DNA of 64,000 nt, taken from positions 2,108,001 through 2,172,000 of the forward strand of contig JAETXT010000003.1 in NCBI GenBank assembly GCA_019188255.1, read 5' to 3'. Shown one piece after another: positions 48,796 to 59,687 of the stretch; the first letter of the stretch is position 1, and each line of letters opens with the position of its first letter. The notes under the pieces are model-generated. The model searched no databases and was not told the origin of the DNA. It saw only the letters and a list, made by a program, of their open reading frames with translations. A program made the translations under genes and the position numbers. The DNA comes from Verticillium longisporum (taxonomy: Eukaryota; Ascomycota; Sordariomycetes; Glomerellales; Plectosphaerellaceae).

Positions 48796-50823
48796 ATGAC
48801 AGACGACGACAAGACGGCCAAGCGGAGCCATTCCGAATTTACTGAACAAGATGGCTCAGGTGAGCTTCCCTGCCTTGCGCTGCCTACTACTCAAACCTTT
48901 GTGTGCACCATCCTCGACATGCTGACTCCCCCTCGCAGATAGCTCTTCCGACGACGACATGGGCCCTCAGCTCCCAAGCGAAGCCCCGAAGAAGAAGCGC
49001 CGCGTCCTGCCCTACGAGAAGCTCTACATCGCCGCCCTGCCCAAGTCACCTCGCTACTCCAAGTCGTTAATGCACAAGGAGCAGCTCGCCTTCGTCACCG
49101 TCACACCCCTAACCGACTTTATAATCACCTCCTCCACCGACGGCGTCGTCAAGTTCTGGAAGAAAATGGCCGAGGGCATCGAGTTTGTCAAGGAATTCAA
49201 GGCCCATCAGGGCGAGATCAAATCGGTTTCGGTCAGCCAGGACGGCAGGAGCTTTGCGACGGCTGGCGTCGACGACACGCTGAAGATCTTTGACGTTACA
49301 ACCTTTGACCTGCTCGCCATGATCAACCTCGCCTTCACCCCTCGGTGCGTCTGCTGGGTACACAACAGGGGCGCCTCGGTGCCGCTGCTCGCCGTGTCGG
49401 AAGACGCCAGACCTCTAGTCCACATCTTCGACGGCAGAGGCGAGAAGCAGGAGCCGACACGGACCATCAAGTCTCTCCACCGAAGCCCTGTCAGGATCAT
49501 GGCGTTTAACAGCCGCTATGATTGCGTCGTGTCGGTAGATGACAACGGCCTTGTCGAGTATTGGCGGCCGAGCGGCGACTATGAGAAGCCCGACAATGTA
49601 TTCGAGTACAAGGCTTCGACGAATCTCTTCGAATTCAAAAAGGCCAAGACCGTACCTACGTCTCTGAGCATCTCGCCGGACGGCCAGCAGTTTGCTGTCT
49701 TCTCGCAGCCCGACAGGAAGATACGCGTCTTCGACTTTGCCTCGGGCAAGCTGCACAGGACATATGACGAGTCCCTCCAGGTCATCGAAGAGATGCAGCA
49801 GGCCGGAAATGCCCTGTCCAAACTGGACGCCGTCGAGTACGGCCGCAGGTTCGCGCTGGAGCGCGAAATCGATTCTCCGGCCTACAGCGACAAGGCCAAT
49901 GTCGTCTTTGACGAATCTGGAAACTTCATCATATACGGGTCCATCTTCGGCATCAAGGTCCTCAACACGTTCACGAACAAGGTGGTCAAGGTGTTTGGCA
50001 AGGACGAGAACTTCAGGGCAGTCAACCTGGCGATTTACCAGGGCCAACCGCAGAAAAAGGGAATCACCACAGTCGAGATGGGCGCCTCGAGCAATCCCTT
50101 GCTGCAGGAGTCGGAATCGAGAGATCCCATTCTGTTCGCGACGGGCGTGGGCAAGGTCCGGTTCTACATGTTCACAAACGAAAGCGAGGTCTCAAAGTCG
50201 GTCAGGGACGTTCAAAACGAGAAGCCGACAATGCTCGGCAAGCAGAAGGCGGCGGAAGCCAAGACCGCCGAGACAGGCACCGCTGCCGTGCTGCACACGA
50301 CGTATGGCGACATCAGCATTCGTCTCTTCCCCGATGCCGCACCCAAGGCTGTCGAGAATTTCGTCACACACTCGAAGCGAGGCTACTACAATGGCACGAT
50401 TTTCCACCGCGTCATCAAAAAGTTTATGATCCAGTGCGGCGACCCCATGGGCGACGGCACAGGGGGCGAGAGTATCTGGGGCAAGGAGTTTGCGGACGAA
50501 TTCAGCAGCTTGAAGCACGACAAGCCGTACACCGTCAGCATGGCCAATGCCGGGCCCAACACGAACGGCAGCCAGTTCTTCATCACGACGGAGAAGACTG
50601 TACGTACAGAGTCGGTCAGAGCGGGGCACCCCGCCCTCCTCTGCGCACCCTTCTTCCTTTTGTTACATCTGCTGACGAGAAACAGCCCTGGCTCGACGGC
50701 AAGCACACCATCTTTGGGCGTGCGACGCGAGGTCTCGACGTCATACATAAAATCGAGAACGCCCGCGCGTACAAGGACAAGCCAGAGGAGGACATCAAGA
50801 TATTGAATATTGACATTGCCTAG
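48796..50823 (+). CDS. cyp15: WD40-repeat cyclophilin (peptidyl-prolyl isomerase, PPWD1/Cyp15 type)
   Basis: Nuclear spliceosome-associated peptidyl-prolyl cis-trans isomerase. Three exons (48796-48859, 48939-50599, 50686-50823; introns 79 and 86 nt) give 620 aa, close to PPWD1. The short acidic N-terminus ([17 protein letters not shown]) and KKKRR patch precede WD40 repeats (about 60-440: [63 protein letters not shown]). The cyclophilin domain spans about 468-620: [35 protein letters not shown] with the catalytic Arg, [10 protein letters not shown], and [11 protein letters not shown] with the Trp that confers cyclosporin binding in other cyclophilins. Its final stop is at 50823. Without the last splice the frame ends in an unrelated tail, so the second intron is needed for a complete isomerase fold. 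Confidence 0.96.
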
Positions 50824-52512
50824 TCTGCCCGTGTCGGAGTCCGTCCGACTCTCGGAGACGTTGAGCAGAATCAAACATCTCCGGAGATACCCCTTGCACC
50901 AACGCAGACCCCTGCACGAACTGTTGACGTGATGGAACAAGATGCACGTGGTGGCACCGACAACCGAACGGTCGGCGGCGTTGATGAATGCGGCGTGCTC
51001 GTGAACGGCTAACAAATCACAACTCGTCGATCGAAACTGACCCGTTGTGCACACGTGGGAGACGAGGGCGCAGATCGAATCCTCTTATACGCACTTCAGA
51101 ACACTTGATCCGCTGCGCAGGGTCGCGGAGCTAGAATACCGGTGACTAGCATGACATGTTGAGACGACGAGCTCACTACTTTCAGTCTATTTGACACTTC
51201 TCACGAACTGGGCCTGGGCGAACAGCAACGTTAGGCATTTTGCTTTGCATCTCACACTCCCCCCGCTGCACTGCAAGTAGGAATGTAGTCAAGCATCAGG
51301 GATGCCGATGACGGCGGGCCGGACGCCATACATCATGGGCGCGCCGCCACCAAGCCACATCCCACCCCGCCAAGTCGCGGCCCCACGAAAGTCGAGCCGG
51401 CCTCAACCGCTCGACGTTCCGCCTCGTCCTGGGACAGGCTGGAGATTGAACTTGGAAGGCAAGTTTCACTGCCTAAGCAGAAGCCTTGTGGATGTCGGCA
51501 GGCTGTGACTCGCTCTCTGGGAATCGCCATGGACCATCATTTCACTGCGATGCCCCTAGCTATTCAAGCGCAGTTGACTGATGGAAAGATGCTTATATCA
51601 TATATGTTTTGATTTATGAAAGGCCGGGACTTAAATTGGGTCTGCTCGCCCCCGAGACTAGATGTCCCAGCCGTGACAAAGTCCAGACCAGCTTGCTCTG
51701 GATGCATCAAACAGCTACCACCAGTGACATGACATGGACCAGCTTCAGACCTCGTCCTAGCACTGCAAAACGTAACGGAAATTCAAATGGCTGACGAAGC
51801 CGCAGCTTTGGTACGTCAGATCGAACATGGCGGAGACTAACTACCCCGGTGGCGCCCCCGATCTACGGCATGTCGACATCCGACTACCGACTGACGCGAT
51901 ATCTGCATCCCAAGTCGCGCGTCTGATCAGCCCTTTCGCAGCCAACCACACTCCCTTTCAAGCATCAATTTATCCGCTTTCCCATGGAGCCTTTTTCTGT
52001 CAATCCTACATGATGTTGGGTTCGGATTCCTGGAAGACAGACCTCCTCGGAAATGTTCGATCTGGAATGCTCCTCAGCGTGTGGCCCAAACTGCAACGTG
52101 AGTTTAGGGGTTTCGGTGACGATCTGCATGCCTGAATCAGTATTCTGGGCCCTGACGGCCTCGTTGTTTGGTGTTTGGTGTAGCATTCACTGACAGAGTC
52201 TCCCAAGTCGGAGAGATTGGTCCTTGCCTCCTCGGAGATGCGGCCGCAGGCGGACGTTGAAGGCCATCTTCAATGATACCATCCCGAAGGCAATGTGGTG
52301 ATAGACGATGAAAAGTTCATGATTCTCGGCATCATGGTAGGATTCTTGCTTATAAGGCTGAGACGCACGTCTTGTGCGTAATGGCTCAGCCTGGTAGAGA
52401 ACTTGCAAGAGACGGCGTGCGAGGTCAAGACGGAACAAGCTTTGCCACGCGAACGACAAGACATCAACAGCCGACTGTCTTGAGAAGCTTGGTCTTCTGG
52501 GTTCTCCCAACC
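50824..52512. other. Gene-free interval (1.7 kb) upstream of the MFS permease
   Basis: Contains a 102-codon frame at 51827-52135 (+) with no recognised domain and a frame in phase with the permease from 52372. Otherwise promoter/leader. No supported gene. Confidence 0.45.
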
Positions 52513-54442
52513 ATGTCTACCCCCAATGAGAAGCCGCCGGCCGCGGACAAGGCCATTGCTCAAAGTGCCACCGACTCGGACAACGATGCGACAGCAACGC
52601 CCAAGTCTGAGGAGGTCTACGCCGGCAGTGGAGGCAAGGATACCATCTGGGCTGCTGGAGCATCGGGTGCGTTGTATGAGCCCATCCCCGAGTATGAGGG
52701 AAGGCACCGCTACGACCCTACCGCTGTGTGGACGGAGAAGGAAGAGAAGAAGCTCGTGAGGAGGGTAAGTTGCAGGCTTGAAACCTGTGCCATCTCGCAC
52801 ATGAGAATGTTTCTAACGACAGCACAGCTCGACTACCGCATTTGCTCCTGGGTGTGCATCATGTTCTTCGCCCTCCAACTCGACCGCGGCAACATCAGCC
52901 AGGCCCTGTCAGACAACATGCTCGACGATCTTGGCCTCACGACGAACCAGTACAACTACGGCATGACCATCTTTTACGTGACCTTTCTCAGCGCGGAGCT
53001 GCCCTCGCAGATGATCTCGAAAAAGCTCGGCCCCGACGTCTGGATCCCCATTCAGATGGTCAGCTGGTCCATTGTCGCGGCGTGCCAGTCCATCCTCGTG
53101 GGTGAGAAGGGATTCTACGCGACCCGCGCGCTGCTCGGCCTCCTCGAGGGCGGCTTTATCCCCGACGCCATCCTGTACCTGACCTACTTCTACACGAGCA
53201 AGGAGCTTCCCATCCGCCTGAGCTACTTCTACACCTCGTCCTACCTCACGCAAATCATCGCAGCCTTCCTCGCCGTCGGCATCTTCCAGCTCCGCGGCGT
53301 CGGCGGCTGGGAGGGCTGGCGATGGATGTTCGCCATCGAGGGCGGTCTGACGGCCCTCATCGGCGTCTTCTCGTACCTCTACATGCCCCCGTCGCCGACG
53401 CAGACGGCCTCCTGGTTCCGCGGCCGCAAGGGCTGGTTCACCGAGCGCGAGGAGGTCGTCATGGTGAACCGCATCCTGCGCGACGACCCCAGCAAGGGCG
53501 GCATGCACAACCGCCAGGGCCTGACGCTGCCGCTCCTCTGGGCGTCCCTCACCGACGTCGACCTCTGGCCCATCTACCTCATGGGCTTCACCGTCCTCAT
53601 GCCGCTGCGGCCCGTCATGGCCTACTTCACCCTGACGCTGCGCAACCTCGGCTTCACGACGCTGCAGACCAACCTGCTGACCGTGCCGGCCTTTGCCATC
53701 TTCATCTTCCAGCTCATCTTCTGGTCGCGCGTCTCGGAGCGCATCAACAACCGCTTCCTCATCGTCTCCTTCTGCTCCGTCTGGCTGTTCCCCATGTTCA
53801 TGGCCCTCGCCTTCCTGCCCGCCGACGTCAGCGCCTGGAGCAAGTACGCCGTCCTGGCCCTCATCATCGGGTATCCCTACGTGCACTCGATCCTCGGTAT
53901 GTACCCATTCCATCTCCTCTGTGCTTGGGAAAAGAAAAAGAACGCTCACGTCATTTCTTCGCGCAGTCGGCCTGACCTCCCGCAACGCCGGCTCCGTCCG
54001 CACGCGCACCGTCGGCAGTGCCGTGTACAACATGACGGTGCAGACGAGCAGCATCATCGGCTCCAACGTAAGCGTCCCCAAAGCCCCCTTTTGGTCTTCT
54101 GTTTTGGAATCCCACCCGCCCCTAGTTTGTTTTGTTCTCGAACACACGGCTAGTTTGTTTCGTTCTCGAACACACGGCTAGTTGTTTCGTTCCCGAACAC
54201 GGCTGACCGCGCAGATTTACCGCGCCGACGACGCCCCCCTCTACCGCCGCGGCAACAGGGCCATCATCGGCATCATCGCGTGGAACTTTGCCTCGGCCTT
54301 CCTGGTCAAGGGCTACTACATGTGGCGCAACAAGAAGCGCGACCAGGCGTGGAACGCCCTCGGCACCGCGGAGAAGGACCACTACCTCGCGACGACGACG
54401 GACGAGGGCAGCAGGCGGCTGGACTTTCGGTTCGCGCACTGA
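52513..54442 (+). CDS. MFS permease, Dal5/Seo1-like anion:cation symporter family
   Basis: Plasma-membrane transporter of 549 aa with about 12 predicted membrane segments. Family members carry allantoate, pantothenate, nicotinate, biotin or dipeptides; the substrate here cannot be read. Four exons, introns 52765-52827 (63 nt, in frame, stop-free), 53897-53966 and 54068-54214. The N-terminal 75 residues are hydrophilic (PNEKPPAADKAIAQSATD). Typical family blocks: LDRGNISQALSDNMLDDLGL after TM1, SKKLGPDVWIPIQM, GLLEGGFIPDAILYLTYFYT, GWEGWRWMFAIEGGLT before the central loop. The tail after TM12 reads YYMWRNKKRDQAWNALG. ATG 52513 was chosen because upstream in-frame codons (from 52372) look non-coding. 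The third intron holds a minisatellite. It converges with the dehydrogenase gene, 488 bases between stops. Confidence 0.93.
54123..54203 (+). repeat. 28-bp minisatellite, three copies, inside intron 3 of the MFS permease
   Basis: Copies at 54123-54150, 54151-54178 (one mismatch) and 54179-54203 (25 bp, shortened). Each contains GTTCTCGAACACACGGC or a close variant. The array makes up most of the 147-nt intron. Confidence 0.9.
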
Positions 54443-54930
54443 GGTGGTGGTGGTGGTGGTGCTGCTGCTGCTTCTGGGTAGCGGGCGAGGGATGGGCGAC
54501 GGGCTGGACATTACGATACTGCGATCAGCCGATCACAAGTCGGGAGGGTTTCGATTCTGCAACGCTGGAGATGGACACGGATCGGCTGCTAAAATGGTGC
54601 CGATACAATCAATAGACATGAGAATATGACAGGCATTTTTTGGCCCGGATTTTGTAGATTCGATTCCTCAGTGGCGGGCGCTTTACAAGACCATGTCCCA
54701 GTCTTTCGTTTCGAGCTAGAATACTCCTTATCGCATCCGCAGGACAAACATTTGCCCACCGACAGAAGTGTCAGGCCTGACACACTTTGACAAGAAACAC
54801 ATCAATATGATCTGCATGTACGATAGTCACCGAAAGACAGCATCCCCATCATCACAAATCACAAATCACGTGCAAAACACTCAGTTGAAAAGCCGAAAAG
54901 AACATGCTTAGTATTCATCCTACAACCTCC
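54443..54930. other. Convergent 3' UTR interval
   Basis: 488 bases between the permease and dehydrogenase stops, starting with a GGT/GCT trinucleotide run at 54443-54472 directly after the permease stop. Confidence 0.5.
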
Positions 54931-56738
54931 CTACGATTGCGTCGGCATGGAAACGTCCGCCTTCTGCGACACGGCGTCGGCGCTCTGCCACAGGGCCGTG
55001 ACCGTCTTCTGCTGCGTGTAAAAGTTGACGCCGGGCCTTCCGTAAAGGTGCTGGCGCCGCCGCCGGCGATGCTCTTCTTGTTGCCGGTGAAGGAGAACAT
55101 GGGCAGGGGCACGGGGATGGGGACGTTGATGCCGACCTGGCCGGCCTCAATGTGGCGGCGGAACGTCTCGGCCGTGGGGCCGGAGCGCGTGAAGATGGCC
55201 GTGCCGTTGCCGTATTCGTTCTTGTTGATGAGCTCAATGGCGTCATCGAGAGTCTCGACGTTGAGGCACACGAGGACGGGGCCGAAAATCTCCTCGGTGT
55301 AGCACTTCATCTTGGGCGTCACGTTGGAGATGATGGTGGGGGCGACCCAGTTGCCGTTGGGGTACTTGGCCGGCGTGTACCCACGGCCGTCGAGGAGGAT
55401 GGTGGCGCCCTCGTCCTCGGCGCTCTGGATGAGCGCCTCGATGCGGGCCTTGCTGTGCGGGGAGATGACGGGGCCAAGATCGGCGCCGTCCTCGAAGCCA
55501 CCGTCGACCTTGAGCTGCTTGGCCATCTCGGCGAGCTCGGGCAGCCACTCCTTGGTCTCGCCGACCATGACGAGGGTGCTCAGGGCCATGCAGCGCTGGC
55601 CGGCGGCGCCAAACGCGGCGCCGACGACACTGTTGAGGAAGTGGTTCTTGTTGCAGTCGGGCAGGACAGCGGCGTGGTTCTTGGCGCCGAGGTTGGCCTG
55701 GACGCGCTTGCCGTGGGCGGAGCCCTTGTTGAAGATGTACTCGCCGGCCTTGTTGCCACCGACGAAGCTGACAGCCTTGATGACGGGATCCTCGAGGATA
55801 AAGTCAACGGTGCGGTGGGCACCGTGGACAACGTTGACGACGCCCTCGGGGAAGCCAGCCTTCTTGACGAGCTCGGCCAGGATCATGGCCGCGCCAGGGT
55901 CACGTTCGGAGGGCTTCAGGATGAGAGTGTTGCCGGTGACGGTGGCGATGGGGATGCACCACAGGGGAATCATGGCGGGGAAGTCTTTGTGGCATCGTCA
56001 GCACTTTTCTGTAGGGTACATGGCCAGAGCAACAGGCAACTCACTGAAGGGGCAGATGGCGGCCACGACACCGAGGGGCTCACGGTAGCTCCTCGTCTCC
56101 ATGTCCTTGGCCACCTCGAGCACCTCGCCCTTCATGAGCTCGGGCGCCGCACAAGCAGCCTCGGCGACCTGAAGGCCACGCAGGACGTCGCCCTTGGCAT
56201 CGGCAAACGTCTTGCCCTGCTCGAGGGTGATGCTGGCGGCCAGGCGGTCCCAGTTCTCGCGGATCAGGCCGACGAAGCGGAACATGATGGACTGGCGGTG
56301 CAGCACGCTCGTCGCGCGCCAGGCGACGCCCGCCTTCTCGGCCGAGTCGACGGCGGCCTGGAGCTCGGCGTCGGTCATCTGGGGCACGCGGGTGACGAGG
56401 TTGTTGGTGGCGGGGTCGTGGAGATCGATGAACTTGTCGGCCTTGGACTGGACAAACTCATTGTTGATAAAGTAGGGCGTGTCTTCGGGCTTGGCAATCT
56501 TGTCGTGAGTGCGGGGGAACGACTCGGCCGTCGACGCGAGGGCGGCGCTGAGGTGGGAGGCCGTGGCGTGTATCCTCCTGGCAGCAACGGCACCGGGGGC
56601 CGGGGCATTGGCGGGGGCCATGATGGCGGAGGTCGCGGTCGCGCTGGATGATGTGAGGAGAGAGGAACGGTTGGCGGCGAAGGATCTGGAAGAGCGACCT
56701 GCGCTGACGCTGACGCCTCGAGAGATGGCTCGACGCAT
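54931..56738 (-). CDS. Methylmalonate-semialdehyde dehydrogenase (CoA-acylating, ALDH6), one apparent frameshift near the C-terminus
   Basis: Mitochondrial enzyme that converts malonate and methylmalonate semialdehyde to acetyl-CoA and propionyl-CoA in valine catabolism. Two exons with an intron at 55985-56044. The N-terminus [20 protein letters not shown] is a mitochondrial presequence. ALDH6 signs: [81 protein letters not shown] with catalytic Cys near 363, [17 protein letters not shown]. The frame then breaks after [12 protein letters not shown]: the genomic frame runs into unrelated Arg-rich sequence to 54915. One extra T in the T3 run (plus 55044-55046) would restore the family C-terminus and end at 54931, for 582 aa. 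The ALDH call is firm; the frameshift is probably an assembly error. Confidence 0.94.
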
Positions 56739-57130
56739 TGTGGAGAGGAGGGAGGAGAAGGGAAGAAGAATAAAAAGACGGTAGGGGGGCGGGAGAAGAG
56801 GAAGAGGAGGCGGGAAGCAGTAACGGGTGCAAGGGAAGGCACGAGGTTCGATCGCTTAGGGGTGATCACTCCCTGTCCGATTGGGCCTTGGGCGAGATAG
56901 GCGTCTACCGATGGGCACTGACTGATTCGTATCCTAGGTATCGTGACAAGCAATCACAAGATGCAGGCACAGACACTGACACAATCAGAGAGAGAGGCGG
57001 GGGGGCGGCAAGAAGCTGCGACATCGTGGTTCGGCCATGTCCTTATAAAGGGCGGCCGCCGCCGGCCATCGGCATCGGCTATCGTAGGAGGTACCTGGAC
57101 TGAACCTCAGCGCGCCCTGTCTGCCTTGTC

Positions 57131-57160
57131 TAGGTAGGTAGGTACCTACCTAGGTACCTA
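57131..57160. repeat. TAGG/CCTA repeat with perfect 18-bp palindrome
   Basis: The core taggtaggtacctaccta (57135-57152) is identical to its reverse complement. The flanks continue the same tetranucleotide words. Confidence 0.85.
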
Positions 57161-57438
57161 CACTGTATCTACCACAGGTGCCTTAGATGACTTGCCCAGT
57201 CTGGCGATCAATCCACAACGTGCCCCCTCCCAAAGCCTCCAAGCACTGGCTCCCACCACCAACCAGTGGCCCCCAGCGCCAAACAGCGGGGCGGGGTAGC
57301 CTGTTCCCCCCATTCATTCCCCAGACTTTGACTAAGAGATACCCGGCCCCTCACGCCCAGCCTCGACCCCGTCACCCAGGCCCTCAACCGCCCAGCCGAA
57401 GCGTTATCCCCCAATGCCGCTGGATGCCGAACCTCCTC

Positions 57439-57470
57439 CATCGAGCCCGGCTGCCACATCGAGCCCGGCT
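57439..57470. repeat. Direct repeat, 14 bp at 18-bp spacing
   Basis: catcgagcccggct occurs at 57439-57452 and again at 57457-57470. Confidence 0.8.
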
Positions 57471-57830
57471 ACCATTAAGCGACACCGGCGCCTGGCCTCG
57501 GCTCGTGTGCTCTACCTTGCTGTAGACATGACGCTCACCACCATCACCATCGACGTACCGTGGAAATAAAAGTCAACGTGAATTCTGAATCCTACTGCGC
57601 CAGAGCTCCTCTTGTTCCCCCCCCAGTTACACTGACCAAATACATCATGCATCTCCGAGGGAATCAATCGATAAGGGGGGAAAGTACTGATCAACCTTTG
57701 CTTCGTGTCCGCCCTCTTTTCTTCCCTGCTCGTCATTGTGACGCTCCCCCTACAGGCCACCGCTCCCGTCCATGCCGGCCGGGAGGGGATCCTCGCAGTC
57801 CTCGTGCCACCATCCGCGCCGCCACTCCAT

Positions 57831-59687
57831 CTACGACTGGCTCCTGGTAGTGCGCTTGTTGGCCTCCTGCTTGACAGTCTCCGCGCCCGAAGCAGCCGCC
57901 TTGGTCGCCTTGTCCTTGACGTCCTTGGCCGCCGCCTTGGCGTCGCCCGCCGCCTTCTTGACAGCGGGGGCGGCGCTGCCACCGCCCGCCGCGAAGCTGG
58001 CAATAAGGACGAGGAGCGTGGCGAAGAGCGCCGCGAAGCCACCGGCAACCTCGGGAACAAACTTGATGGCCTCAATGGGGTCCTTCTGCGCAATCGTCAC
58101 AAAGAGGTCGACCTTCTCCTTGACATACGTGACGGGGTCGTCCGTGAACTTGAGGTCGCTGGGCGACGCCGGCTTCTCCTCCTGCTTGGGCTTGGCCGCC
58201 TCCTCGAGCGACTTCTCAACGGCGTGCTTGGGCTTGAACGTCTCCTCGGCGAGCTTCTCGGCGTCCTCGATCGAGTGGCCGACATAGATGTTGTCAAACA
58301 GAATGTCGCTCTGCATGGTCCAAATCTCAAAGCCAATGGCGCCAATGGGCTCAAAGTTGGCGGGCGTCTTGTCCTCGTAGAAGTCGGGGTTCTTGATCTT
58401 GCGGGGAGCCCAGACGCCCTTGTAGTCGGGGTTGTCGATGAAGGGCGGAGTCCACTGGCCCTTGTAGTCAGGGTTGCGCTTCATCGGCTTGGTCCAGGGG
58501 CCACAGCCAGAGTTATCGGCGCAGGCGGGGTTGGGCACGGTAGGGGCGAGCCAGTCACCATCCTCCTCGTCGTCCCAGTCCTCAGGCTTCTGGGCCTCGG
58601 GGTCAGGGATGGTGAGGGGCTCGTTCTCGAGCCAGTCCTCGGGCTTCTCGGCCTCCTCGTCGAGAATCTCAAAGGGAGCCTCCTCATCCCAGTCCTCGGG
58701 CTTCTTGGCCTCGGGATCGGCAATGCGGGCCTCATCAACCCAGGTGTCGGGCTTGCGGTCCTTGGGGTCCTCAATCTCCGCGGGAGGGTTGACCGGGGGA
58801 AAGAAGTCCTCGAGGAGGGAGCCGGTCTTGACCTGCTCGTTGTTCTGCTTGATAATGAACGTGTTGTCGGGCTTGACAATCAGGGTGTATAGCTCAGTCG
58901 TCTGAACGATCTTGGCCGTAGGAGGGGAGGACACTGCCTTCTCCTCGTACTCGCCCGTCTTGGGGTTCTTGTGCTGGAAGATGAAGTGGACCTTGTTGGT
59001 GTGGCCACACTTGTCGGGACCGAACATAATGACGTACGGCGTGGTGTTGCTGAACTCCTCCTGGTGAAGAGCCTTGTTGTCGCGGAGAAGCTTAAGGTAG
59101 GCACCACCGCATTCGAGGCCGTCTGGAAACGACTTGTCAGCGCTGTTTCAGGCTATTCTGCGCCAGGGACACTTACTCTGAAGCTTGACCTCGTACTGGA
59201 CAACGAGAGTCTTGCCCTTGTTGTCGATGGCCTTGGGGAACTTGGCCGAGATGGCGTGGTGAGCAGCAGCGTTCTTGACAACAAGACCCTTGTCGCCCTC
59301 AACGCCCTTGAAGACGGAGGGTTCTTCAACGGACCACTCGCCGACGTAGGCCCACTCCTCGTCCTCCTTCTCGCCATCCGTCTCCTTCTTGGCGTGAGAG
59401 GGCTTCCAGCGGGTCTCCCAGTCATCGGTGAACTGTTCAAGGAAGTCGGCCTTGATGGAGGTAGGCTGCAGGCGAGAAAAGCATCAGCATCGATGTCCAG
59501 CACACGCACGTGGCGAAGAAGCCGTGAATGTGCGGGGGTGAGAGGCAATCGGGGAGTGGCAACTTACGGTGAAAGCGGCGATCTTGGGGGTGACAGAGGA
59601 CGCCTCAGCGTCCTTGGCCTCCTCAGCATGGACATTGCCAGCAAGGAGAGCGGCGGCAGAAACCGCGGCAACAGCGTTGAACTTCAT
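57831..59687 (-). CDS. cnx1: Calnexin, ER membrane lectin chaperone
   Basis: Type I ER membrane chaperone that binds monoglucosylated N-glycoproteins. Three exons (59568-59687, 59177-59465, 57831-59122, minus; introns 102 and 54 nt) give 566 aa. Signal peptide [21 protein letters not shown]. The lectin domain contains [13 protein letters not shown] and the conserved Cys pair ([10 protein letters not shown] and PDKCGHTNK). The P-domain (about 248-400) has KPEDWD-type repeats ([27 protein letters not shown]) and then [24 protein letters not shown]-type repeats. A transmembrane segment lies at about 488-512 ([20 protein letters not shown]). The 55-residue cytosolic tail is Ala/Lys-rich ([20 protein letters not shown]) and ends TTRSQS, unlike the short acidic or basic tails of animal calnexin. 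All three exons close in frame. UPR control is expected for the family, but no clear element was seen. Confidence 0.97.

Larger units (their letters stand above)
56739..57830. other. Intergenic interval, dehydrogenase promoter and calnexin 3' region
   Basis: 1.1 kb between two minus-strand genes. It includes a perfect 18-bp palindrome within a GGTA/TACC repeat (57131-57160) and an 18-bp-period direct repeat at 57439-57470. No coding frame is supported. Confidence 0.5.

Noticed and set aside
51827..52135. 102-codon frame upstream of the MFS permease
   Set aside because: No similarity recognised and no evidence of splicing; cannot be separated from leader sequence.
52909..54147. 412-codon open frame on the minus strand opposite the MFS permease
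   Set aside because: Antisense shadow; rich in Glu/Asp/Gly/Val and crosses two introns of the permease.
55152..56651. 499-codon open frame on the plus strand opposite the methylmalonate-semialdehyde dehydrogenase gene
   Set aside because: It mirrors the coding strand of a well-identified gene, spans its intron, and is Gly/Asp/Leu/Val-biased as expected for the complement of GC-rich third positions.
57705..58892. 395-codon open frame on the plus strand opposite calnexin
   Set aside because: Antisense shadow of a clear gene with biased composition and no domain.
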